A model generated the notes under the pieces. That model saw only the letters and a program-made list of their open reading frames with translations. It did not search any database and was not told the DNA's origin. Of a stretch of 64,000 nucleotides of DNA, positions 1 to 11,803 are shown one piece after another. Positions within the stretch are counted from its first letter, which is position 1, and each line of letters starts with the position of its first letter. The DNA is from Formicarius rufipectus (lineage: Eukaryota > Chordata > Aves > Passeriformes > Formicariidae). The stretch is from the NCBI GenBank assembly GCA_013399695.1, contig VXAU01002492.1:1065854-1129853 (forward strand), in the 5' to 3' direction. Made by a program: the position numbers and the translations under genes.

Positions 1-3000
1 AGTGAGAAGGGGAGCCTGCAAGTGTGAAATGGGTGCTGCAAGCAGCTGGAGGGCCTCGTGGGTGCAATTAAAGGCAGCCTGACAATGTGTGTCACAGCAA
101 CTTTTAGCACATTATCTGTACCCTGCAATCAGGCTCACACACGATGCTCTTTGCCTGTTAGGGACCAGATTTTTCATGCATTTAGGAATTTGGCATAATA
201 TGAATGCCTAGGGAATTTTAGAGAAGCACTCAAGTGTTTTTAATACCTAACACACCATCCAGCTTTGGGTACCTCAATACCTTGGCAGCTTTAACCCTGG
301 GTCAGTTCATATATAAAGAAATTTCTGTAGCTAACCTTACCTTGAGGCCTTTCTTTGGTGGTTTTTTTTCAGGTTCTGACTGTCAGCTGTAACATTTTCA
401 TTAGCTAGTCGACAAAGGGGCTGTTCTAACAAAATAGGCAGATGCTGTTTCTACTTGAGAAGGGCATGTATATCACAAGTGGTCAAGTGTTGGTGGCCTT
501 TTTGTTGCTGCTGACTGCTCTTGAGGGCGTGCTTGTGAAATGGCAGGGTGTGAGCATCGTGTTTATTTTGATCTCCTGCATGAAAGAGGGGGAATGGTAA
601 AGGGTGAAGGCAAGAACAGCCTATGAAGTGCCTCAATAAACCATCAGGAAAGACATCTCTGATGAAACAGCACATTTCTCAAGGGAATGTGCTGCCCTTC
701 GGGAAGAGTGTAATGAGTATGAAAAGTGATGTTAACATTAGCATTTCAGCAGTTGTAAATTATACATTGAAACACAGGGCTCATGTATAAGAGATTATCA
801 AAGAACCATAAGGCAGCAAGAATATCCTCTTCGGTGTTTTATGTGGCTGGTTTTATGTGATGGTGTTTTATGTGATTGGCCAAAGAGAACGCAGAGGTCA
901 ATGACTATTTTCATACCATTATAAAACTGTTAGTGATGTGCATACCTTATAAAACTGTATCTTTTGTCCAGGATTAATGGAGACCACCAATGTGTGGACA
1001 CACAGTGACTGGTGTTAGAAAGGAAGGTTTTTTCACCATCCTGTATAAAGGGAAGATCTGAGAGGGATACTGAGCTCTACCACCTAGTTACTGTATAAAT
1101 TATAATAGCTCCAGAACAGGTGAATTAATAAAATACCAAAGGCAAAATTTATGGACATTAATCAAGACTTGCAGACACCTGTATGATGTGGTAGCTTTGG
1201 AAGGCAGAGAATCACAGGCAGGTTCAGTCACATCAGTACAGCACAGAAAGTTGTAATGACAAATCCGTAGCCATCTTACTACTTCTAAAAACATAAGGCT
1301 GCTTTCAATGAAATAACTGGGTAGGAAAGAACATTCCTTAGATGTTGCATATTTCTAAGCACAGACTTATCATGAATTAAGACTAATCCAAAGTATTTCA
1401 TAGCTTTGACTCAAATATTTATTACCACTTTACTCGCTCTATATCCCCTTTTCCAGTGGCTCAGAGGAATTGCTTCACTCCTACGACTGCTACTCTAACT
1501 GATACTTACTGGGAGATTGTGTTGCTGGGGATGGTATTTCAGACCCCATAAATCAGCATTTCAATCATTGCAACTTACATGCTCTTCATATCCCATGATG
1601 TCCAGGAGTGAATGCTGGGGATGTGAATGGCAACACTAATAACAGTTATTGTCACTCTTTGTCTTTCCTGGTCTTTCAGTTTGGTAGTGTTGGAAGAGAA
1701 GGCAATGCAGTGCATCAAGTGACACTCGTCCATTACAGGATCCTTGCAGTTTCTGTGGGTTTGGATACTGGTGCTCATCACAGAGAGGATATTGTAACTG
1801 GATGGATCCAGCATGCCAATTCCCCTGGGCCAGAAGTTCAGGATATTGCAAATGCCATGTGGGGTTTTCCATTTCCATTTTGCATATGGCAGAACAGATT
1901 GAGTGGCTGATGCTGCAGGAATCTTCCATAGTGTGTCTCCTCTAACACAAATATGAGCAAACCCCTCCTGTAACTCAATATGCCCATATACTGTCCATAT
2001 TGGCTATGTTCTTGAAGAGAGGAGCCAGTGTTCCCTCAAGATATGAACAATGGGTTTAATGGCCTTAAAAAATTGTTTCTTATTCCCAAAATTTCAAGCA
2101 TCAAAATAATAACAATATTTGGTTTCCTTCTTTTGTTAGGTTTTTCTTCCTGTCTCAGAAGGTAATTTTTAGTTCAGGCAAGGCCAAAGACAAAGCAAAA
2201 GAGATGTACTGAAACATATGAGTACCAGGAATGTGATTTCCTTGGCAATGATAATCCTGTCACAGCTGTCAAAATTTACTTCTTTATCCATATGACATTT
2301 TAACAGGATGGAAACGCCGCGTTAGAATAAGTAGCTATAAAGGACTCAGTCCAAAATGACTATCAACAGCAGACTCTTCCAGGCAATATATTGTTTACAA
2401 ATTTCAGAGAAATTGCTTTACCAATACTGCATTTGATTTTGATGCTCCTAAGCTTAGTCATAACTCTTCCCTTTCATTATGGCAAAGGTAAAACAGGCAG
2501 TTAAAAATGTTAATTTAATTTCCGGAGGGATTCAGAGGAAAAGATAAATGTAAAATTATTATGCTGAAAAATAAATAGTACAGAAAATATAACTCCTTAG
2601 GTCTTATGAGTCATTTTTGGTTTTATCAGTTTGTTGTTGAGAGAAGAATCAGAAAGAAATTATAATATTTGGTCCAGTTTGCCTTATCTCAGAGGGAGGG
2701 GAATTCTGGAAGGGTCACATATGTGGGTGAGATCGCCAGTGCCTGGAACAGCTCAGCCCTTTGCAAAGGGTTTGTGATGTGCACTGATGTTGCCATATCC
2801 CAGCAATGCTGCAGTCCTGGCCCTAAACCTTAAAGAGGGTAAAACCTCTCTTCTGATGGTACTGTGAACAGAGCAAAGAGAGATAGGTAAGGACAGAGGG
2901 AGTCACCTCCTCATCCTCTGTATCACTTTGTCAAACACATTTTTCCTTTCTGAACTTTCTAGATATGGTGATTTAATAACCTAGATTGGGTAGGATTTCC

Positions 3001-3575
3001 TTGGTAATTCCATTCCCTGCCTGTAAAATTAATACTTGTATCCTGTGTGCTGTACCAAGTTGTTGGTAACATTCAGGTGTAGATGTCCCCTATGATTGAG
3101 TTTATACCTGAACAGAGTTTTAAATATATAGCAACTGAGCAGCTTTCTGACAGCTACAGGGGAAACCAATTACTGTCTCTTCACAATCACTGCCCACTTC
3201 CCTTCCTGGCTACCCTTTGAATGATATGTTATTGGTTGTGTTCCCCAGGAAGGTCTTTAGTCAATATTTTTTTTCAGAGCCTTATTAATGTGAGGATTAA
3301 AGACAACACAAAGTTGTAACATTATCATCAGAGTGACTTCTTCAGGCTCTGAATGACCGTGTTGCCTTGGAGGTAAACCAGGAGCTCTGCTTATGTACCT
3401 GTCACTTCTAGCAGGCTTTATCAGGACAGTTTCATGGGGTCAATGCCAAGCTGCCAGAAGGACTTTATATTTAGGCATCTTTGCAATTTCATCACATTAA
3501 ACTGTCTTCACCTTAAAAAGACACCTCCCTACTCACGTCTCAAAACAAATTGTGAGTCTGTAGGTCGAACCACAG

Positions 3576-3579
<4 letters not shown>
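1..3579. other. Non-coding AT-rich stretch, no gene recognised
   Basis: I see no exon, RNA gene or recognisable mobile element here. The only structured part is about 1575-1929, where three reading frames on both strands stay open together for 240-300 bases. The plus frame opens only from GTG at 1608, and none of the translations resembles a family I know. The rest is broken by stops in every frame. Confidence 0.6.

Positions 3580-3616
<37 letters not shown>
3580..3616 (+). repeat. Poly(A) tract of 37 bases
   Basis: An uninterrupted run of A spans 3580-3616 and is followed by C and a short T run. A long A tract can be the tail of a retroposed transcript. However, CR1, the dominant bird retroelement, does not end in poly(A), and the sequence upstream (3434-3579) has no recognised gene remnant. 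An ATTAAA hexamer near 3497 lies too far upstream to be a convincing cleavage signal for this tail. A simple mononucleotide expansion is the safer reading. Confidence 0.9.
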
Positions 3617-3618
<2 letters not shown>

Positions 3619-6600
3619 TTTTTAAAAACCCAGAAAAAAAAGACAGAGAAATACATCTTTTTAACATCACAGTAGAGGAGATATTTAAACCAGATAGACC
3701 AGATTTTCATGTTTTAATTCTTGAATCAATTATGCAACTGGTTTATCCTGTAACTGCAAATATGGCTCACTTAAACTAAGCAGTGTCTCAGGTGAGCTCT
3801 GTCCTGGTTGAGTTTTAATGACAATTTCAATGTGACAGAATAGTTTTAAAATCTTCCAGCAAATAAGAATATAGCTGGCAGAATATAAGGACAGAAGACA
3901 GCTACCTCTGGCCCCATCACACTGCTTTTTCCAAGAGTGACTGACACTAGAAACATCCAAGGCTGAGGAGACTTGCAAGCTCCTGGTTTTGCCCCATGTG
4001 GTCTCTGAAGCCACGCTATAAATGAGGCATAACAACAGTCTGGTGATTGAAGTAATTGCTATCCAGGTGTCCAATACATCACAATAATCCTGCTGGGCTT
4101 TGATAAAAATGTGTGTGTTTTTTCTTGCCACTTAATGCCTGATCGATATTGCACCCTAAATATTTCCAAAGAGTTTTCTGTCTATTGTATTTTTCAGCTC
4201 TCAGATGCAGGAAAGGTGTTAGGCAAGGCTAACCTGGTATTAATCAATATATTTTTAAAAAAGTCCCCCTCTGTCTGGATCTTCTATCTAGTTTTAGTTG
4301 CCCATGGCTAATGCAGTGCTGGGCCAGTTTTATTAGAGGATTCAGTTTTTCTTTTAAAGTGTCTGCATGATGCTGTATTTTCCAACACCGATTTTAAAAT
4401 AAAGCTGGTACTTGATGTTAATTTTCATTTGTATTTTGCCTATCATTAATATAGAGAAGACACGATGTAATATTTGAAAAAATATTTGAAATTGAAAAAT
4501 GACCAAACAAGGTAAATTATTGTTAGTATGAAAAATGATCTTCCTTTAAAGAATGTACAAAGCACAATGTTTCAGTCAATAAAATGAGCATTATTGTGTT
4601 CTTAGATTATCTCCAGACCTTCAGCCTATCTGGTTCTGTAATAAGAAAAAACAGGAGATGTTATAAAGATGCACCTTAATAAAATGTATTGTCTCTTTGA
4701 GAGGAGAGAAATTGCAGCAGCACTGGGAGGAGAGCAGAGACAGTGTCATGTTCCAGGGAACTTATTGCACCTGAACGCAGCAAATGTAGAGAATATGGAA
4801 ACCAGCCCCAATCTGCTGAAACGTGTGCCATCAAGTAAAGTGCTCCTGACATTTGCTTCTTCCTCTGGTGGGAAAGTGCATTTGTAACAGATTCAGAAGT
4901 CCTTCATTTAACATGTCGGTGTACACTGAGTTACCCTGAGCCACGCTCTTGCAGTCTGTGCACCAGCAAAATGACTTTGAACCCTGGCAGGATTCCATCC
5001 TGGGTTAGCCCTGCAGGAACCAGGCCCTTGGCTCAAAGCAGCACAAGGCAGAAACTCTCAGTCTGAAGGTGGACATCTCATGCACTTTCAGGTTCTCTGT
5101 GTCTGACTGTGAAGCCCAAAGTCTGCTGATTGCATGCAAGAGAATTAGTGCACGAGTTAATGATGTTTATGATTTTGTATAAAATAATACATTGGGGATT
5201 TTTGTGATAATGGTATAACAGTAGGAAAGAGAAACAAGTGCATTTGTACTCTGCTCTGTGCGTGTGTGGGTGTGGTGTGTGTGCATTCAGGCACTCCTGT
5301 AGAACCTTGGTGGTGTCTACTGCACATGTCTCAAGAGCAAAAGTAGCTTAATCCTGCCTTCCAGGATAGCCAGAGATCACTCCATGCCCCTCTTCTCCTG
5401 TCATATCCCACCAAACACTATTGAAAGAGATGAGTGGTCTGCCATTTAGGAGAATTATTTGTCTTTTCACAGCCATAATGCGATCATATCTTCTCTCTTG
5501 AGCATATACTTGAGAGATAAAGGAGTTGCAGGGAGAGATGGAAGAGAGAGACATGGCATAAAAATCTTCCTGGGATTCTCCTGATGCCCTTATGAAGAGC
5601 CTAATTGCTTCTGGGCATGGTCAAAAGGTCCAGAGTTGTTAAACAGTGTATGAATTTTCCCTGAAGAGATATGACTATTCTTAGCATATTCAGAGCTCAA
5701 ATGGCTGTTAGATCGTCTATGATGACAGCAATCACTAAGGGTAGAGATTCCTTAATGACTTGCTGTGTTTTTTACATAGTATTCTGAATATTTCTGGATG
5801 TTATTTGTAGCATAATTAACTAAGTTCATCTTCAGCATGGAAAACCAGAAGCACTGTGATGTATTAATAAGATTGCATATATTATAGTTAGCACCAAAAT
5901 ATTATCTATGGGTTTCTGTGCCCAGGTGAATTGAAATTGATATATCTTGGTGTTTGCATCTCATTAGTTTAAAGGACTCTGCTTTTGAGCCATCCTGACC
6001 TTTCTGTGGAGATCCCTTCTATTTTCCCTGCTGAGCACTAGGCCTGGATGCTCAAGATCAAAGGAAGCTTGAGCACATGTTGTCACCCCCTGTGCCACCT
6101 TCCCCATAAATGCTAGGAATGATAGTAACCACCCTGATGTTTGAAGAAACCTGCAACACAAGGGGGGTTTATTCAACCAGCATTTCAGTAAAATCTGAAT
6201 AACATGGAAATATTAACTGTGATCTGCTGTGAAGTGCTCTGAGATCTGCAGGGGCATTTATTGCTATTTCACCTTCCCTTCTAAATAAAGGAAGAATTTT
6301 GGTGCTCTAAGTGTTCATATGTAAACTGCTTATGCTTATGTGCCAGATAGAATGTGTAATATTCATTTGTTCTTCATTTGTGTTGTTCCTCAAGTGGGCC
6401 TTCTAGAAGAACAAGGAGATGTTTTATATGCTGTTGGCAACTGAGAATATCCAAGGCAGAGAGAATTCCAGAGACTCCAATGGGAGGCAGGCAGGAAGAT
6501 ATATGGGAAGGGTCACAACAAGGACTTGTGAGCTTCTAGATCAAGCAGAGAGATTGAGAAGAGCAGACAACAGGTGTCCAGGTCACAGAAAAGACAGAAA

Positions 6601-8901
6601 GAAAAGCTTCCAGAGAGTTAAAGGGTTGTAGTTCCCACAATTCACCAGTCACTGCTTAATCTGAAAGTCAGGAGGCAAGGAAACACCTGTAGAGACAAAC
6701 TAAGGAACAGTAACTTATAAACATTAATTTCTACTCTTTCTTCTTGCTTATATTTTAGTAAATTCTGAGCTTTGCTTTGACTGTGAAAGTTCTCTGGGTT
6801 CTTTGGAAATATGCAGGAGAGGTGCTAGACAGATCTTACTCCAAGTGGGTCATTTTGAGTCTCAAGATAGGAGACTTTTGCTCGTGTGTCCTCAATGAAA
6901 CACTTCAGATGAAAAAAAGAACTACAGAATGTTTATTTGTTTTATAAAAAGTCTAGTGTTGAAACTATGATGATTTTGTGTCTCATAGATCTGTTTGTAG
7001 CTGATATTTTTGTCACAGTGCAAATCTGTTCCATTTTTCTTTGTCACCATCACTACCATACTGGAGGCTGGTGAAGTGCTGGTCTCTCCAGCTGAGAACT
7101 GAAGCACCTTCAGGTCTAAAGTGATCGGTAAAACATGGTCACTCAGCAGTCATGCATTCTGTGAAGGGAAGTTAGCCAGTGGTGAAACATGTGGCAGATA
7201 CCACAGACCATTTATAAGTTGAACTAATCTGGTGTAGTGAGTCCTATGATTTATGCCTGTCTGTTGGGCTGGAAGATGAGGCTTCAATTAAGGAAGCTCT
7301 AAGTCACCATTAAAGTAATGCAAAGAACTGGCTGACAGTGGATGAGAGCTCCACATTTTAAATAACTTGCTATTGATTTTGCAAAAATTGATGCCATCAG
7401 GATGGTGGGAGTCAGTCAGCACCATTATAAATTCAACAAATATTCCTGATGTAAACAAGGCCACAATGGACAGAGAGAAATCAGTGTGTTCATTTGCAGG
7501 GGGACAAATCATTATAACTACTACCAAGTTTCAGGGAGATCGTGGATGGTTTTTGGAGACACCATGCTGATGGCTGTAATTGCCTTTCAGATAAGCTTTA
7601 TGCTACTCAAGAGTGATTACTGCCAGTGTTATTATTCATCTAAAATTGCTTGGAAAAGGGCATAAGCTGTTTCATATTGAAACTGATAACTCTGCAACCT
7701 TGCAGTTGGCTAACCACATTTCCAATACCTGCAATACATAATCTGAATATTCAAGTGCTTTGTATATTTCCCCATTGATCCAAATTTCTTTGCAAGTTAT
7801 GTACAGGATGAAAACTTAGCTGTCTTACTTTATATTTTTATAAATTGCAAATAATAAGACAGCAGTTTAGGAGATGTGTGTATATAATGCATTGTAAAAT
7901 TGTTAAAGAAATATCATACTTGCATTCAACAATGCCATTTCCTAGTAGAAGGTGTTATCTATAATTATATAAATAGGCATGTGAATCTTACAAAGCAATC
8001 TTGTGTTGCTGAAATATGATTCTAAATCTTTCCTAGTGGCTAATAATTTCTAATTTAGAATTCTGCAGTTGCTCATTTTGTTATGAGTGGAAACATCCCT
8101 GCATTAGAGAACCGAGATCTGGTTTTATGACTAAGTGAAAAACCTGTTTGCTTTTTACTGTGTGATGAGCTGGATTCCAGGACAGGAAGCAGTCCCAAAA
8201 GGAAGGATTCAGGATGAATTACCAGTGTGGACCTATCAGTTATTGAACTTCATCTGCCTTTGCCTTGCCATGTGTAAGCATGAAAGGACAAAGGGATGTC
8301 GAGGCAATCTCAACCAACCATTTCACCTGGGCAAACCACAGAAATAAGGCAGATAGATGAAATAAAGAGTGAGTGTTCACCTTTCTGATGACTGTCCCAA
8401 GCTTTCATATCTGATCTTGTTAAACTCACTAAATTAAGGCCAACTCTTTGCTCCTCCATGCAGATAAGAAAATCGGGTACAAGACAGAGGGTGGGAGAGA
8501 CACAACTCAGCTCCAAATGGTGTCCAAATGTGTTATTAGTGTACTTTGCTCTGGAAGGGGATGGATGTTCCCAGACTGCAAAGATTCTGGGAGCATTGGC
8601 TAAAGAAGAGTGTGTTTTTTACTCCAGTCTCATTTTGAAAACAGAAATCAAGCCTCAAATGTATTTTGAGGAAGATGATTGGTGATCATCTTTGTGACTT
8701 ACAAAGAGAATACCAAAGGCTGATTTGTGACTGTTCATGACTGTATGAGTAATACATCTTTCCATAACATAATTTGCACCATGAAAATGTCCTATATCAC
8801 TTTAATTGCCAATCACAGTGAAATGAGGGACAGTAAATTATTTGCATAGTCTGCTGAAATGCTAAATTGCAGGAGCCAAGGCCCCCTTACAGAAATACTT
8901 A
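3617..8901. other. Non-coding AT-rich stretch, no gene recognised
   Basis: The longest open frame is 133 codons on minus at 3730-4131. It has no recognisable domain and a composition like its surroundings, so I treat it as chance. A short GT-rich imperfect microsatellite lies at about 5258-5284. I find no transposable element that I can name. Confidence 0.6.
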
Positions 8902-9215
8902 AATCATAGAATCATAGACCTATAGAGTAGTTTGGGTTGGAAGGAACTTTAAAGCCCATCTCATCCCACCCCCTGCATGGGCAGGGACACCTTCCACCAG
9001 TCTAGGTTGCTCCAAGCCCTGTCCAAACTGGCCTTGGACACTTCCAGGGACGGGGCAGCCAAAGCTTCTCTGCCCAGCCTGTGCCAGGGCCTGCCCACCC
9101 TCCCAGCCAAGAATTCCTTCCCAGTATCCCATCTGACCCTGCCCTCTGTGTGTTCAGTCATTCCCTCTGGTCATTTTCACTATATCTGCTTGTAAAAAGT
9201 CCCTCTCCAGCTTTC
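8902..9215 (-). mobile_element. CR1 LINE fragment, 3' end, minus orientation
   Basis: This is a 5'-truncated copy of the avian non-LTR retrotransposon CR1. Its 3' end lies at 8902, where two copies of 'aatcatag' are the reverse complement of the ATTCTATG-type octamers that end CR1. The next block, 'tttgggttggaaggaac', and 'catgggcagggacaccttcc' are hallmark CR1 3' sequence. Read on minus, the translation keeps the ORF2 C-terminal pattern WHRLGREALAAPSLEV, compared with the usual HWxRLPREVVxxPSLEV. Similarity continues to about 9215, where CR1 sequence stops at the 5' truncation. The element is decayed and cannot encode a working protein. The exact subfamily was not determined. Confidence 0.95.
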
Positions 9216-11621
9216 ATATTTAAAATTTCACTAAGATTCTTAACTTAATCTTAACTTAAGCTAGTTCCATGTTATGTCTGTATGTTTTCTCTGATTATGA
9301 TAGAATTATTACATTATATGTTACCATGTAAAAGATTATTTTTCTTCTAATATATATTTTTGCCTGCCAAAGAGCATTGAATTAGTTTTTTTTGTACTGT
9401 TATATATTACAGCACAAAATCTATATGCTAGGTTATGAAAAATTGATACAATTTTAAGCATCACTTCTGACTCTAAAGAGATGCAGATCTAGAATTCTTT
9501 TCGATATAAGTTATCCACAGTGGTAGACACTAAGAGGAACAAGGTCATACTTGGCTAAGGTTTATGAGTGCAATTTCCTATCTAAATGAGAAAGCATTTC
9601 CATTTGAAGGCAAGGGAGTATTATTATGGACTCTCTTACTGGGTTTCCTACTTGTTATTATAGGCACTCTTCAGCTAATGCTTTCAGTGCATTCACTTAC
9701 AAATGCAGCTCAGGCCCTCAAAACATCAAAGCCATAATGACACAATCCTTTTGAAGTCTTTTATCAAACTGCTGAGGTTGACCTATTTAATTGTGCAGCC
9801 TAAGATGATCCAGATTGACTAGAAGAACATCTCTATGCTCTTAAGGGTTTTATTTGTGCACTGTAACAGTTTACATGAGGTCAGATCTTTAGCAGGGGTA
9901 AACTAGTATTGCTCAGTTAAAACAGACACATTTGTCATGGTTCCAGTAGTTTGGGATATGTTCATCCTCAAGAGAAGGCAAACATACTAACTGCATATGG
10001 TTTTCCTTGCTGACTTATTTCATGGTACCCAGGGCTTTATGCAAAGGACTAGAGTACAACTCCCAAGTGATATTTGTGCCCATGGTCAGTGGCCAGATCC
10101 CAGGAGGATCAGGAGTTTGCTTCCTGTGATGGCCTCAGGTATAAAAGAGCTACTGTTTATAATTTTGCAAAATGCAAGTTTAGTATGACCCTTCTCTGAT
10201 GCAGCTTTTTTTTTTATTTTTATGCCACAGTTTACTGGGTGATCAAAGCCTGGACAGGATTTGTGTGTGCAGCCCGTTCAGCATCCCAAGGGGCTGCAGT
10301 CACAATCAAGTCTTATGGTCTACAGTTTGTCACTTCAAATCAAACTGAACTTGGATGTCTGCTGGAGCTTTGATCTCACTCCAGCTGGGATTCTCTGAAA
10401 TCCTTTGGGGATATTTCACAAAGATTAAGCATAGCAGAATTCACAAGATTAGAGCAGATTTTATCAGAATTAGCAAACCTGTTGCTGAGTTCTCTGAATG
10501 GAACTGAAGGCGTGAGAGTCATCTACTTGAGCTGCTGACAGGAAGAAAATTGATATCAGTCCATCTTTACAGTTGAGAGCAGAGTCAAATGTCTGATAGT
10601 TTGGGTACATTGGCAACATACATCATTGTTCAACTTTTTTTTAAATGAATGTAATGGTCAAGGACAGTGCATGGATTTATAGCTCTTATTCATCATTTTA
10701 TATTTTAGCCAGGTTCAGCACAGAACAGAGGATAATCACAGCCATCTGATGGCTATTGAAGTGAACTGAATTGCTGGCCACAGAATACCCACAGCCCTAA
10801 AAACTCATTAAAAGAGTTTGGACAGACACTCACAGAGTGATACAGTGGAGCTGTTCAGGAGTCTGCAGATGCCAAGAATGTTTTTCTGATTACCCAGATT
10901 TAATTGACTGCAGTGAATTTGTATGCATTTTTCAAAAGATTTACAACAGTTTAGCAAACTTGGAAAGGAACAATGAAAGCCAGATGTGAATCAGGGCTGG
11001 CTTAGAGGGACATAATGAACCAGATAATAAAAAAATGACCCTTAGCAACTCTTTATACTTTTGGCAATTGTGCCCAGCCAGAAAGAAAAACTTTACCCTG
11101 CAATAAAGGATGAAAGGACTTGGAGTGATGGTGTGACTGTAATGGCAAAGTTATGACTTCAGTCTTGGAAATGCTTTTTTAATATGTAACTTCACAAATA
11201 GAAATAATCCACTGGGTTTCTAGAGACTCCTTTTGCAAATGAGGTTTAGTACATGTATGATTAATGTATGTATTGACCAATTTGCTTACTTGTGTTTTGC
11301 CTTCATGTATATGTCTGTATGTATTTTTAATTCAGCATGGACTCCCAGTACTTTATTTCAGAGCATATTCTTCAGACCTTTGTGTTTTAAGGTGAAGGAC
11401 ACAGTACGTGTATTGGTCCAACTAGTGTTTGCCAAAGGTTTCTCTTATAAACAAAGGGAAATCACAGGAAAACAGTGCCCTGACTTCTAGGAATAGAAGA
11501 TGAATGTGCAGGGCCCAAATGAGGTTTATATTGATCTGCCACAACATGAAAACAGACGTAGGGACAGAAAATGAAGAGAGAAGGGTAGTTGTTCTGAACT
11601 TTGTAGACTATGATTAAATTG
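9216..11621. other. Non-coding stretch between two CR1 copies
   Basis: I see no gene or named repeat. The longest open frame is 85 codons on plus at 11233-11490 and has no recognisable motif. The region is AT-rich with short A and T runs, for example near 10207-10220. Confidence 0.6.
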
Positions 11622-11803
11622 TTATTGAGCACTGGCATGGGTGCCCAGAGAGGTTGTGGAATCTCCATCCTTGGAGATACTGAAAAAGTGACTGGACAGA
11701 GTCCTGAGTGACTTGGTTTAGTTGAAGCTGCTCTGAGCAGGGAGGGTTGGGCTCAGCAATTGCTGGAGGCCCCTTCCAACCTTTACTATTTCAAGAGTTT
11801 ATG
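11622..11803 (+). mobile_element. CR1 LINE fragment, 3' end, plus orientation
   Basis: The fragment opens with 'attgagcactggcatgggtg' and 'cccagagaggttgtgga', followed by 'tctccatccttggagatact' and, near the end, 'ccccttccaacctttact'. These match the 3' ORF2 and 3' untranslated region of the CR1 group whose consensus reads 'gagaggttgtggagtctcc'. The terminal octamer repeats have decayed to 'atttcaagagttta'. Divergence looks higher than in the copies at 25.4 and 54.2 kb, which suggests an older insertion. That age ranking is by eye only. Confidence 0.88.

Noticed and set aside
3541..3580. Possible tRNA-like T-arm ('aggtcgaacca') before the A37 tract, as in a tRNA-derived SINE
   Set aside because: No matching A box or cloverleaf lies upstream, and the T-arm match is imperfect.
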